The notes beneath the pieces were generated by a model. That model ran no database searches, was not told where the DNA came from, and saw nothing but the letters and a program-made list of their open reading frames with translations. A program made the translations under genes and the position numbers. Positions 46,114 through 57,428 of a stretch of DNA of 64,000 nt are shown here, piece after piece. Within the stretch, counting starts at the first letter, position 1. Every line of letters starts with the position of its first letter. Origin of the DNA: Hydnum rufescens UP504 (lineage: Eukaryota; Basidiomycota; Agaricomycetes; Cantharellales; Hydnaceae); the NCBI GenBank assembly GCA_014904985.1, contig MU129072.1:74976-138975 (forward strand), given 5' to 3'.

Positions 46114-46249
46114 GTTGGGCAGCTTAGGGCGACTACTTTTGACCCTTGAAGGCCCGTTTTTAAGGTTTTCAAACATACCCTTGAAGGGTTTCCTCATAGC
46201 AGGCCAGTACCTACTATGGTAGGTCATATCACTTGCTACTACTCCTAGA

Positions 46250-47510
46250 GCACTTGCTATGATGAATCAAACACTTGCTATGACCTATCAAACACTTGCT
46301 ATGACCTATCAAACACTTGCTATGATGCATCAAACACTTGCTAGGATGCATCAAACACTTGCTAGGATGCATCAAACACTTGCTAGGATGCATCAAACAC
46401 TTGCTAGGATGCATCAAACACTTGCTAGGATGCATCAAACACTTGCTATGACCTATCAAACACTTGCTAGGATGCATCAAACACTTGCTATGACCTATCA
46501 AACACTTGCTAGGATGCATCAAACACTTGCTATGACCTATCAAACACTTGCTAGGATGCATCAAACACTTGCTATGACCTATCAAACACTTGCTATGATG
46601 AATCAAACACTTGCTGTGATGAATCAAACACTTGCTATGATGAATCAAACACTTGCTGTGATGAATCAAACACTTGCTATGATGAATCAAACACTTGCTA
46701 TGACCTATCAAACACTTGCTATGACCCATAGAACACTTGCTATGATGTATCAAACACTTGCTATGACCTATCAAACACTTGCTATGACCCATAGAACACT
46801 TGCTATGATGTATCAAACACTTGCTATGACCTATCAAACACTTGCTATGACCCATAGAACACTTGCTATGATGTATCAAACACTTGCTATGACCTATCAA
46901 ACACTTGCTATGACCCATAGAACACTTGCTATGACCTATACAACACTTGCTACCACCAGTAGAACACTTGCTATGACCTATAAACACTTGCTGTGACCCA
47001 AAGAACACTTGCTATGATGAATCAAACACTTGCTATGACCTATAAACACTTGCTGTGACCCAAAGAACACTTGCTATGATGAATCAAACACTTGCTATGA
47101 CCTATAAACACTTGCTGTGACCCAAAGAACACTTGCTATGATGAATCAAACACTTGCTATGACCTATAGAACACTTGCTATGATGAATCAAACACTTGCT
47201 ACCACCAGTAGAGAACTTGCTATGACCCATAGAACACCTGCTATGACCTATAGAATACTTGCTATGACCTATAGAACACTTGCTATGATGAATCAAACAC
47301 TTGCTACCACCAGTAGAGAACTTGCTATGACCCATAGAACACCTGCTATGACCTATAGAATACTTGCTATGACCTATAGAACACTTGCTATGACCTATAG
47401 AACACTTGCTATGACCTGTACCACACTTGCTATGACCTGTACAACACTTGCTAGGATGTATAGAACCCTTGCTGTGAGGAATCAAACACTTACTATGATC
47501 TATAGAACAT
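46250..47510. repeat. 21-bp minisatellite with higher-order structure (about 60 copies)
   Basis: The monomer is AACACTTGCTATGACCTATC and variants (GATGAATC, GGATGCATC, CCCATAG). Larger units repeat: a 63-bp triplet four times (46690-46930), a 61-bp unit three times (46980-47150) and a 105-bp unit twice (47170-47390). Since 21 is a multiple of 3, both strands stay open: plus heptads QTLAMTY, minus heptads HSKCLIG. There is no start context, promoter or domain to suggest translation. Confidence 0.95.
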
Positions 47511-47860
47511 ATAACAGGGTGACTACAAACACCCTTCAAGGTCTGATTTTAGTGTATGAACCCCCCCCTCCCCCTTGAAGGGTATCTTGGTAGCAGGTTA
47601 TCACCTGCTATTCCTGGATGCTACAGAATGACATCCTCTACCACCTGCTATGGTGGATTAATAGTACCTACTAATGGCTGGATATCACCTACTGTGAAAT
47701 TCATAGCACCTACTAATGACAGGACTGTATATATTGCATATCACCTACTGATGGCATAATGGACTGACTGTGGAGTGCATATCATCTACTAATGGTTTGA
47801 TATCACTTACTATGGAATCCAAATCACTATGTATTGCATGTCTATCCTTACTAGTGCTTT
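47511..47860. repeat. Degenerate flank of the 21-bp minisatellite
   Basis: CACCTACTAATGG and CACCTACTATGG units at irregular spacing resemble the monomer. CCCTTGAAGGGT followed by TAGCAGG occurs on both sides of the array (46175-46205 and 47570-47600). Confidence 0.6.
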
Positions 47861-48885
47861 GTAATCATTCCTAATCTAATTATTCCCTAATTAGGTAATA
47901 AAATAATTATGTAATCTTACTTGTACCCAACTGGCCCTTTCAGCCTGCTTATGCACATGGAAGAAGGGGGGTGGCAGCTTTGAGACTGTGGGTGGGGACC
48001 TTGGGGGCACTAAGTGGGTGTGGGGGCATCAAGAACTTGGGGGAGGGGGCTGTAACAGGGAGACAACAGTTACTAAAAAATCAAGAGTGGTGCAATAAAG
48101 AACAGCCAGAGGCTGTCCTTTTCTGCATCAGACAATGATAACATACCTCACCACCACACCCCAGTCTCTAGTGGGGTGGGTGGCTTCTCCTGGGCTCTCA
48201 GTCTGGGATGGGGTGGTATTGAGTGGATTGAAAAAAGCTTCTGGCAGCTGCTGGCCAATTGACTTATGACTCAACACTCAACACTGGCAATTGCCTGGTT
48301 CCAACAGCATGTGACCTATGGATCAATGCCACACAGCTGTAAATAGAAATTACCTTTTATACATGTTAGATGGTGTATGCTTAGGGCAAAAACTAAACAA
48401 AGAGGCTGGTTGGGTGTGAATATCAGGTAATTTGAGAGAAAAATGCCCATAATGTAAGAAGAAGAACTCATATTGCATTGAAAATGAGTTCAATGGAAAG
48501 AGATGATCAAGGTGCATTGAATGGTGGTACCCACATCACAATCCATGCAGAATTGATGGCAGGAGGTTGGTGAGGATGCCAAAAACAGGAAATATGAGGC
48601 AGCTCCACACAGGGGGCACCAAAATAATCATCCTCAGAGATGAGGATAGAGCTCAATGAGACCAATATAATGGTACAAAAACAAAAGAAATTGGTCCATA
48701 AATGGGGGAGATATGGCTGCCAGCTCATCAAGGAGAAAAGTGCCCATAAAAGATGAACCACTGCTCCAATTTCATCACAACCAGGACCATTGGAAAGAGG
48801 GAGTCAAGGCCTTTCATTTAAGTCCAAAGTCAAAAAAAAAGTCAAGGGTTCCCCCTAGAATGTGATTCAGGGTGCGCCCAGTCAA
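47861..48885. other. No gene; includes paired-hairpin unit F
   Basis: G-rich sequence near 47960-48055, then the hairpin unit, then CpG-poor sequence with no supported gene. Confidence 0.4.
48050..48230. repeat. Paired-hairpin unit F (isolated copy)
   Basis: Hairpin 1 TGCAATAAAGAACAGCC/GGCTGTCCTTTTCTGCA (48091-48127) and hairpin 2 CCACCACACCCCA/TGGGGTGGGTGG (48151-48183), preceded by TGTAACAGGGAGACAACAGT as in the 24-kb array. Stems are kept although the sequence diverged, consistent with paired changes. Confidence 0.7.
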
Positions 48886-49190
48886 AAGAGCAGCAGGATT
48901 GATGCTTGCAGGGTCACCACACAATTACAACAAATCCAGCCCCCAGATGCTGAAGATTAACCACCTCAAGTATGACAGAGTTGTTGCAGGGGCAGCTCAG
49001 TCTCCTCAGAGGTGGTGTCAAGTTGACACAGACTCAACACAGCCAAACAGCAGCTGGATTGATGCTTGCTGGGTCACCACTCAATTACATCAAATCCAGC
49101 CCCTGCATGCTGGAGGCTAACTGCCTCAAGTATGACAGAGTTGCCACAGGGGCAGGTCTGTCTCCTCAATTAGGAGACTTGCAACTTAAC
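48886..49190. repeat. 160-bp tandem duplication
   Basis: GATTGATGCTTGC...GGGTCACCAC ... AAATCCAGCCCC ... CTCAAGTATGACAGAGTTG occurs twice, 160 bp apart (marks at 48901 and 49061). Confidence 0.85.
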
Positions 49191-49430
49191 CGGTAAACAA
49201 AAACAACAGTCAATTAATCAAAAATTCACTGAAACCAAACCCGAACCGAGTGCCCTGACAATCCAAGGGTCCCCTCAAGTCTAGACCATCTCAAATCCAT
49301 TCATAAAAGCACTTCTCACACAAAAATCCTCTTTCCCCATCCCATCCACCAACTCTAAAAAGAACATATGTCAAAAAACAACACAACTCATATAAATGCT
49401 TACCTAAAAGGGGGTAGAACACCATTGAAT

Positions 49431-49793
49431 ATGCCTACCAACATACTCACCAATGGCATTTCTGAGACTCACATGGAACTCCCATCCAACCTTGACAATG
49501 TATACATCCTGGACGATGCAACAGGATTCATGGTTTTCTTTGTACAGCACGTCAGGGACCAGAATGATCCAATTCTCAATCTCCACATCAGATGAAGGGG
49601 TTACTTTTGCCCCAACACAACAACTGCAGTCCAAACATATACGATCGCCCACCTCGAATCATATTGCGTAACCCAAGAATACTCCGATGACTCCGATTTT
49701 CATGTAAAGGTGCAGATAAGAACAGCTGTATATGGGAATGTCGACACAGACACGGTCCACCTTCCTATGTTCACCCATCACCCTCCTGAATAA
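49431..49793 (+). pseudogene. p1 paralogue, nonsense-mutated
   Basis: MPTNILTNGISETHMELPSN ... DPILNLHI, then TGA in place of the CGA codon of copy 1, then in frame GYFCPNTTTAVQTYTIAHLE ... VQIRTAVYGNVD to a stop. A single change separates it from an open frame. Confidence 0.6.
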
Positions 49794-50116
49794 ACCACCA
49801 TCGTTGTCATTGAATCGCCTTTAAAAATAAAAATCTTCCTCTATCACGAAAATGCCAGGCGAATGAAAAACACCATAAATGGAAAAGGAGAACATAAACA
49901 GCAGGTCTGGTCATGTGTCAAAACCAAATAACTGGATACAAAAGTCATCGAAAAATGCGGACCAAATGCCTTCATCCACAATTCTAAAAACTCCCACTAC
50001 AACCTCAAAAAAGCCATGAGTTCAACCAGTATGTAAACACCGCGGTCATTAAGGATGTTCATTAAACATTCAGGAACTCAGGCGATATCAAGAACTCAGG
50101 CGATAATTCGAATTCG

Positions 50117-50431
50117 ATGGATCAAATTCCTCTCTCATGTCAGGACTTTCAAACGTTGGGAGAAACTGAAATCGGCCTTGGAGTGTTAGTAACCAACCAT
50201 GACTCACACTACCTGGCACTACGTGTAGGAGAATTTGGCATATTCTATCCTGATATCGAAAACAACACCGATCACTTCTATTATGCCTACTTGAGCCAAA
50301 CCCGAATCAAGGACCTCAGCTCAGATGGTCACCTTCTCGTTTGAATCCACCTCATCCTCGTAGTATTTGGTGAAATGGATGATGAGTGCCCATACCCATA
50401 CTTCACCCATGCAACCCCCATCATCGTTTGA
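50117..50431 (+). pseudogene. p2 paralogue, nonsense-mutated
   Basis: MDQIPLSCQDFQTLGETEIG, RVGEFGIFYPDIENNTDHFY, SDGHLLV, TGA, then IHLILVVFGEMDDECPYPYF in the same frame. It preserves the start that copy 1 has lost. Confidence 0.55.
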
Positions 50432-50660
50432 TCCTTTACGAAATAAAACACCGCCTCTGCCTGCACCCTGATGACATTGACATATGAGAAGATGACAGCG
50501 AAATATGAAGTGACCCTACCAATCAATGAAGGAATCCAAATCCATGGAAAGCCTAAGTGAAATTAAAATGGACACATGATCAATTGGTCTACAGATGCAA
50601 AAGTGACATAAAAGCAAATCGAACAATTATCCTCAAGGCACAAATCAAAAAGTGTTCACC

Positions 50661-51023
50661 ATGCCATTGGAACTTCACACGATTGTATATTGGCAATTCG
50701 ATTACCCATACCCCGAACCATTCACTCATCTCAAACCCCACATGATTATCCACTATTATCCAAATCCCCAAGTCGCATTTGATGGTGTTATAAAGACAAA
50801 AAGAGTTGACTGGACAACGTATGAGTTTGGAGAACTGCATAACAATCGACCCACGATACGCCATGATCTCGAAATCGAATTTGTCCTTCTCCGCATTCCA
50901 GAAAACACCACTGTACCTTGTCGAACCTTCTCCATGGATGCTCTTGACCTCCACCCTAATGATATCATCCAAAGTGGGTATTCGCTTAAAAATCCTAGGA
51001 CAATACAAAGGAAAAACTATTAA
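50661..51023 (+). CDS. p3 paralogue, intact
   Basis: MPLELHTIVYWQFDYPYPEP ... KTKRVDWTTYEFGELHNNRP ... DLEIEFVLLRIPEN ... PRTIQRKNY, 120 aa. About 85% identical to copy 1 with a single-codon indel (LLLRI/LLRI) and no stop. It is the only cassette ORF open in both copies. Confidence 0.5.
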   Translation: MPLELHTIVYWQFDYPYPEPFTHLKPHMIIHYYPNPQVAFDGVIKTKRVDWTTYEFGELHNNRPTIRHDLEIEFVLLRIPENTTVPCRTFSMDALDLHPNDIIQSGYSLKNPRTIQRKNY

Positions 51024-51354
51024 AAACGCGGATATTAAAGACCCTTACCCAACAATAAGTGATTTCTATCACCAAATTTGAAGCATAAACTCGCAGGAAA
51101 TCTCGCTTTGGTTCGAAGGATGGACATGGTGGTTCTACACAAGGAGGCACAATCAGATCTCAATCATATAACTGTGGAAAAAGGCAAATGACATTGCAAG
51201 GGGCTGCAATTAAAAGTGTTCACTATCTGTGGAAGATAAAAACATCCAGTATCAGAAAACACGAAATCACACCACTCCCAGCCTTTGGATGATCACATGA
51301 CCAATTACGAAATTAATTATGGCTACGCACAGAAGTTGAATTCGTTCTATAACT

Positions 51355-51770
51355 CCATCAGTTTTGATTGGAGAGGTACACCCATATGAAACTTAGAAAG
51401 CTACAATTCACACCTTTCTAACGGTACCAAACACAAGTCGAATGGACCAAAACTGCACTCTCCAGGCCAATTTTACTACCAAAATCCGGGATTTCCAGTA
51501 AAAAACGAATTTCTCCATCAGTTCGCATTCAATCCTTTCGGAAAAACTGCGCCTCGAAAGATATAAAAAATCCGCATCCAACGGTACTGAGCACGCGAAG
51601 AACAGATCAAAACTGAGCTCTACAGAATGATATTACTATCAGAATCAACACCCATCAGTAAAAAATGAATTTCTCTGTCAGTTTACACTGGATCTGCTCG
51701 GAACCATCGCTCCCAGAAAGCTGTTAAAAATCCGCATCTAATGATACCAAGAACGTCTATTAAGGATGCA
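51355..51770. repeat. Module array, copy 2
   Basis: The same three modules as 33025-33450 (CATCAGTTTTGATTGGAG, CCCAGAAAGCTG, CGCATCTAATGATACC). Confidence 0.65.
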
Positions 51771-52057
51771 AACTGCTGTTTCTGCATCGAATCCCATCCC
51801 ATGCACTTGTCCCCATTATCAACCAACAACAAAACACCTTAACCACTGGACTATGCTCAAATTAATCTCCAAAACTTGGAGATATCCTTTGATTTCACCT
51901 CCAGAATGCTCCACATGGTCAGTGACCACATGCTCCAAGCATTCCACATGCTCAGCAAATTGGTGACATCACCCCTCCTCATGATTCCTTTTGTTCTCTT
52001 TATGAATGACATTACTATGACATCACTCCTCATGATTTCTTTTGCTCTCCTTATGCA

Positions 52058-52188
52058 TGACTCAGCTATGACCGCATTATTACATCATCTTGTTATTTTT
52101 CTTTTGTTCTCACCTATGACTCACATATGACTCACCCATGGGGGAGTCATATTTCTTAAACACAGCCACCTTCAGAAAGGTATAAAAG
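52058..52188 (+). promoter_or_regulatory. TGACTCA sites and TATA box, copy 2
   Basis: TGACTCA at 52058, 52117 and 52128 and TATAAAAG at 52181-52188. There are fewer sites than copy 1, but the arrangement and the spacing of the last site to TATA are retained. Confidence 0.5.
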
Positions 52189-52589
52189 CTGGTAGATTTC
52201 CTGTAACCCCACACAATCATCTCCTCTCTGGAAATCATCACTGTCAACCACTGTCAACTTTTCTGCTTGCCTCTAAAGAACAGTCTATCTATAAGCCATC
52301 TAGAGCTAAGTCATCTTCAAGGTTGTTGAGACAAAGCCACTGGTAGCCCTCTACATGAATCACTAAAGCCAAGGATAGTTGCAGGACCTAAGGTTAGAGT
52401 TGCTGGACATCCAAGGAAAAGTAAGCATAATGAAATACATATCAGGTTTTGAAGAAAGAAGAAAGAAACATACTAACAAGACTAACCAAGCACTGACCAG
52501 TCTATAACCCACAGATATCCGCATTTTGACCAGGAGAATGTAAACAAGAATACACAAATATCAGTAAACAGACCAACACAACATGAACG

Positions 52590-52720
52590 ATGTATAAGCC
52601 TTTCCACAAGCATCCCAGATGTATAAGCCTTTCTATAAGCATCCCACACGATGTATAAGCCTTTCTACAAGCATCGCAGACATATAAGCCTTTCTATAAG
52701 CATCCCAAATGATATATCAT
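52590..52720. repeat. Short tandem repeat
   Basis: GATGTATAAGCCTTTCTAYA with AGCATCCCA, about 34-bp period, four copies, within copy 2. Copy 1 has a single unit at about 34270-34300. Confidence 0.75.
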
Positions 52721-52911
52721 TGACTACAGCTAGTCCATATCCCTTCCTATTCTCCACTGAACACCATACACATCTTGCTGAGTGTGATCAACCATTGAAG
52801 CAAACCAGCCCAACGAATAACAACAGAAATACAGTCTCCCATCTACACACTGGCTGAACCAGATTTTGATTTGACAGTCATCAGAGCTCCCAACCCTTCT
52901 TCTATACCAGT

Positions 52912-53450
52912 AGGGGCAAGGCCATTTTCACCGTATTAGCATTTTGCTCTCATTTGTCAATAACAGTGCGAATACGCACTTCACCATTTGGACCAGGTTT
53001 CTTTTTGACAATTAACATCAGGGCTGCATTTGGTCCTACATGGTATTCCCAGTGGCCAGTATTAATCATGGCATCCCATTTCTTATTCCAAAGGGGTCGA
53101 AGAGCCTCGGGGCATGTGGACCGCCGGGACTTATAGACCTTGGTTTCGTCAATGAGTGGTATGGAATGGTTGATATTATGGAGGGGAGGAAGAGGGGTTT
53201 CCTCTACAGCCTTACAGAGATCAGCGCACTCAGTGCGGAGCTGTTGCTGCAGAGTTTCAATATTCTCCTTGATAATAGTGGCACGGCAAGAGGGGATGAC
53301 AGAAATATCCTGGCCTCGTAGTGGAAGTGGGTCTGTATTCCCAATTACAAAGTGGGAGGGATTGGACCCAAGGGTAACTGAGTGTTGGTAGAGGAAAGGT
53401 GTGCCCAGCACAATATCATATGAGTCTAGGTTCATGATATCAAATCGTCA
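52912..53450 (-). pseudogene. Gypsy protease end and start of reverse transcriptase
   Basis: MNLDSYDIVLGTPFLYQHSV is the end of the aspartic-protease region. The RT N-terminus follows: ALRPLWNKKWDAMINTGHWE, NAALMLIVKKKPGPNGEVR, RTVIDK, then TGA where EQNANT predicts Arg (DK-R-EQNANT). The frame ends at MALPLL by abutting cassette copy 2. The RT palm with its YxDD is not present. Confidence 0.85.
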
Positions 53451-54140
53451 CTGGATATGAATACCTTGCAACTCTAATAAGACACGGGTCTCATGGTGGA
53501 TCAGGGACTGAGAACCTGTAACAGCTAACTGCACCGGCAGTGGGTTAACTAAGTTCTCAACAGGTAGCTTTAGTTGGTCAGCACAAGTGGTAGAGATAAA
53601 GTCCACTAAAGAGCCAGTATCAATGAGCACTTGACAAGTATGACCATTGATGGCCACCTTCACAACCATGGAGTTAGGTAATACCCTACTGATGTCTTTT
53701 GGGCAAGCAGTGTTTCGTTCAAGGGCTCTGTTAACAAGTTTGTCCTTACGGTGTTGGTGTTGTAGCATTTTGGTAGCAGCCATGATGTGAGCCATTTGTA
53801 TTGCTAAGGAGCATTCAGACTGATCCATGTTCTGTAATGTCTTGATAGATACTGCATTGGTGCGTATACTGGGCTTAGCAGATCGGCAATCAGGGCAGTC
53901 TTTCTGGACATGGCCCACTTTTCTGCAGTCAAAGCAATGGTTTTCAGCGTGGTATTGGTCCATCTGGGCTGGAGTTAGGTGGCGGGTGTCTGCCACACGC
54001 CCTCCACTTGGTGCCCATGCTATGGCATATGTCTGGGATCGTGCTTGTGGTTTCCAGGAACTAGTCGGGGTAACCTGGGAGATTCCAGCCACTGAACTGG
54101 ATGTTGGTTGTATGCTATCTGGTGGGCGTATTCCTTGCAC
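53448..54140 (-). pseudogene. Gypsy gag zinc knuckle and retropepsin
   Basis: The CCHC knuckle CFDCRKVGHVQKDCPDC is followed by the protease strand VLIDTGSLVDFISTTCA with the catalytic DTGS. It is in the same frame as the RT segment and separated from it only by a TGA at 53448-53450. Confidence 0.85.
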
Positions 54141-54317
54141 TCAGCAAAGGTGCCCATGCTCTTGTTGATTGGTCCTCTGGTTATGCCGGTCTTCATAATT
54201 CAGCAGGCTTTGCGCAGACTCGACTCTCAAGGTGAGTGTTTCCAATTCTTCAATATCACCGATGTCAGGGCTGAACCCTAATTCAGATAATCTTATACAG
54301 TAGGATTGTCTTAAGCC

Positions 54318-55853
54318 TCACCAGCAACATTGAACCAGTTGCCAAGGTGTAATGTCTACAATCTGGGAGGCTATAATCTGGAGCTCATGTATGTAATCAC
54401 GGACTTTCAATGCACATTGCTCATAACTGTTGAATTTATCTTGTTGCAGCTGTTGGAACTCTGGTGGGAAGCACCAGTCGAAAAGGCCCTTTGTAATGGT
54501 TTCCAAGTTCCATTTTTTGGGGTGTCTCGCAATGTACATTACATACCACTTTGATGCTTTTCCATTGAGGCAGTTTTGGATGTGTTGAGGTATTAGGTCC
54601 CTCGGAAACTTCATCATTGCATAATAGTTACTGACCTCAGAGATCCAGCTCTCGAAGCGGTCATAGTCAGTGGTGCCATTATACCGTGAAGGAGGTGGCA
54701 GTTTAGGGATAGAGCTGCTACTGTTAGAGTGCATAACTACCTTCCACTTCTCCTTCTCCAAGTGAGTGGATTGCTCATTTGCTTTTCCGAGTTGTAGTAG
54801 TAAGCTGTTGTTTGAATGGATTGAGGAGGCTTCACCCTCACCTCCTCTGTCATCGCTTGGGTCCTCTCTGTCATCACCTGGATCCGCATTTCCATCCTGG
54901 AAGTATGTTCCGAGGAAAGAGTTAAGTGGGACAAAGGATGATGCATGAGGGATGTGTGGGGTGAGGGGAGTCGAGTTTTTCTCTGGGTTATCTCTGGTGA
55001 CTGTCATTGTTCTATGAGATTTCTTATGTTCATTTAATGCCTGAGAGGCCTTATGCTTCAATTCAAGATCATCTGGGTTAAGATCTTCGAGTAATTTATG
55101 TGCACGATCTTGGTCATACCTATACACAGGTGGGAGGACTATGTCCTCAGGGACACAAGATGGACCTTCACCATGACTAGAGGGGGTGGGAGACAGCAGT
55201 TGCTCTGTTCGTTCCTTCCCCTTGCTAGTTCCAGTCTCAGTAATTGTAATACCTTGCATCGTGATGTAAGATCGCTCAGAATCACTATGTGGTGTCCACA
55301 GGGCATTATCACCTACTGGTTCATGCTTTACTACATTGTTGCAGAATCGGACTATCCAATCAAATTCAGCATCAGGCATTGCTAAAATGTCCGTGAGGGA
55401 CAGGTTCTGTTCATAGAACATTGAGTAGTCATCAGGTACTACATAAGTTGAGCATCTTTGACCATCTATGGTGGCTGCAGCATCAGATTCGTATTGTGAA
55501 TCACTATATATAGATGGATATATGATAGGTACGCGAGCTTCAGCTCCAGCGTCTTCACAAGCTTCAGCTCTAGTGGCATCATCACTCTTGGTGGCATCAC
55601 TCTTAGTGGCATCACCGGTAACTTCTTCAGCGGCATTAAATACACCCACAACAGGTTGATGGCCCGTTGGGTGCATAGGGGTGTCCAGACTAACAGGAGG
55701 ACTCACCTTGATGTGGTCCTGGTTCACTACCGGGGATGGTTCCGAGGCACTCGAGTCATACTTGGGACCCAGGGTGTCGACAGAGAGAGATCGGCGGTTG
55801 GATAATCGCCGCCCAACTAGGGGTGTATAGTTCCTTCCAGAATGCATGATCAT
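54318..55853 (-). pseudogene. Gypsy Gag (511 codons)
   Basis: An acidic, Ser/Pro-rich N-terminus is followed by the retrotransposon-gag domain: KLPPPSRYNGTTDYDRFESW, ISEVSNYYAMMKFPRDLI, IQNCLNGKASKWYVMYIAR. It ends in CCW-TGA-GLRQSYCIRLSELG, where the frame continues, so the stop is a mutation. An internal ATKSDATKSDDATRAEA repeat occurs near residue 80. It begins 100 bp inside the LTR. Confidence 0.85.
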
Positions 55854-55953
55854 GTTGACAGTAAAACGGGAGGGAGGGAGGGTTGACAGTAGGGTGGCCA
55901 GTCCTAAGTCGGAAGTCGGTCGTTAAAGGAAGCTGGGGTAAGGAGTCAAAAAA

Positions 55954-56168
55954 TGTGAGGGAACTGGGTCCAGATTGGATCTGAGTCACTCGATCTCTTC
56001 GAGAAAGCACTTAGAGTCATCTGAGGGGATGGGATGACTGACCAAAGCAGCTTGATTCGAAAGGGGGGAACTCGAAAAGATATCTACATACATCCAGTAT
56101 CTAGCTAATATATGAGGGGTGGTCTTGTTATGTAATAGTGTGGTGCGGCTTTAGCCGGTATCCTCACA
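55954..56168 (-). repeat. Gypsy LTR (5' LTR in element orientation)
   Basis: 215 bp, TGTGAGGGAACTGGG...CCTCACA, same length as 18282-18496. The outer flank GGCTG does not match the outer flank of the other LTR (GAAGA), so no target duplication joins them. Confidence 0.85.
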
Positions 56169-56860
56169 GGCTGCTTCCACGGCATCTTCCGTTATCTGAT
56201 CTTGATCAGCAGCGGTGACAAGCGACTCAGCGTCGCTGAGTTCATTATTGCCTGCTCGTAACTGCGTACTGCATGCGGATAACGTCAGTGCAACTCATAT
56301 TCACAAAGATAGCTATCGTGATGTCCCCGTATTCTGGCTGCATGATACATGGTGCAGGCGGTGATGTTCTCTTTAAAAGCTGGCTGTTCCAGCCTGAACT
56401 GTCAAAATCAGTAGTCAAATTAGGGTTAACTAATTTCTGTATCAGTATGGTCCTAGAGACCCTATTGTTTGGGATATCCAGAGGACATCCTATCAACACT
56501 CACAGGAAAAATTAAGAACCTACGACTTCCTAGGAGGTCCTGGGAGATCCTAGGAGATCCTGGGATATCCTGAACAATATAAAATAGTCATTATCACAGT
56601 ACAACTTCATCTTGTAATTCCTGGGACATCCTAGAGGGACTTATCAAATTGGACTGACAACTATGTACATGTATGATGATGTTATCCAATTTTAAGTACG
56701 TATCTGTGCCAGGAAGGCATATGCCGCACTATGTTACTACATTATAGATGATAGCAGTGGGATGGGTGGAGGCTGGTGAAATGTGAGAAAGCGGAAGGGA
56801 CGAGAAAGTAGGAGGTGCTCGGCTCATAAGGTAAGTGGTGGGTGTTGCGGATGTAACGAA
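56169..56860. other. No supported gene
   Basis: A short array of GAGATCCTAGGAGATCCTGG-like decamers occurs at 56525-56580. Otherwise unassigned. Confidence 0.4.
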
Positions 56861-56863
56861 GGG

Positions 56864-57142
56864 TCAGGGGGACAATTTGGGGTCCGAGAGGAGGGTGGGA
56901 AGGTTTGTTGATGAGAGGGTGTTGTCTGTGTGGAGGATGTCGCGCCAGAGTCGCAGGCATTCACGAGTGAAGCGCGTGCAGAAGACCAAAAAGTGCTCCA
57001 GGGTCTCACGGGCTCCACAGCATAGGCAGAAGGGTGACTCTGCATGGCCAAAGCGCTCGAGATAGTCGCGTAGGGCTATGTACATGTAGTCACTAAGCCC
57101 GCAATGCATCTTGGTCAATAGACTCTCCAATGGTAATGTCAA
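56864..57142 (-). pseudogene. Non-LTR retrotransposon (LINE) 3' fragment
   Basis: LLTKMHCGLSDYMYIALRDY, then FCLCCGARETLEHFLVFCTR, the zinc-binding C-x2-C-x7-H-x4-C end found after RT/RNase H of many non-LTR elements. Only this 3' piece is present, typical of a 5'-truncated insertion. Confidence 0.65.
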
Positions 57143-57428
57143 ACTCGACGACAGGGTCTATTTCACCATCGACACTTTTTGATGAATCATCATCAGAGCT
57201 TTCCAAACACAAGGAACCTTCATTATCCTCGATTCAGTTTGTTTCCAAGTGTGGAAGAGTAGCTCAACAGCGGGGATTTGAATGATGGGGTCAGAGAGTT
57301 GGAAGGATCCAAGGTTGGACGTGTTCGGACATTAGGGATGCTGTTGTGGTCTGCCATGCAGCTCCCAGCTCTTGCAGTCATGCAAACTTCGAAGCGATAG
57401 CATGGTTCAGATCTGGATCTGATAGAAG
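57143..57428. other. Spacer or 3' end of KDZ element
   Basis: No clear gene, and no KDZ terminal repeat recognised. Confidence 0.3.

Larger units (their letters stand above)
49195..52911. repeat. 3.6-kb direct repeat, copy 2 of the small-ORF cassette
   Basis: Colinear with 30881-34500. p1 has TGA where copy 1 encodes Arg, p2 has an internal TGA, and p3 is intact. The segment after p3 also has a CGA-to-TGA change (FYHQI|SIN). The right end coincides exactly with the break in Gypsy RT (TTCTATACCAG/TAGGGGC). Confidence 0.75.

Noticed and set aside
46229..47539. Genes for heptad-repeat proteins (259 aa minus, 245 aa plus)
   Set aside because: The frames follow from a 21-bp tandem repeat. No start context, promoter or non-repeat domain.
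30881..52911. One giant LTR retrotransposon with 3.6-kb LTRs
   Set aside because: The copies are too divergent, have no TG..CA ends or target duplication, and the region between has no matching gag-pol.
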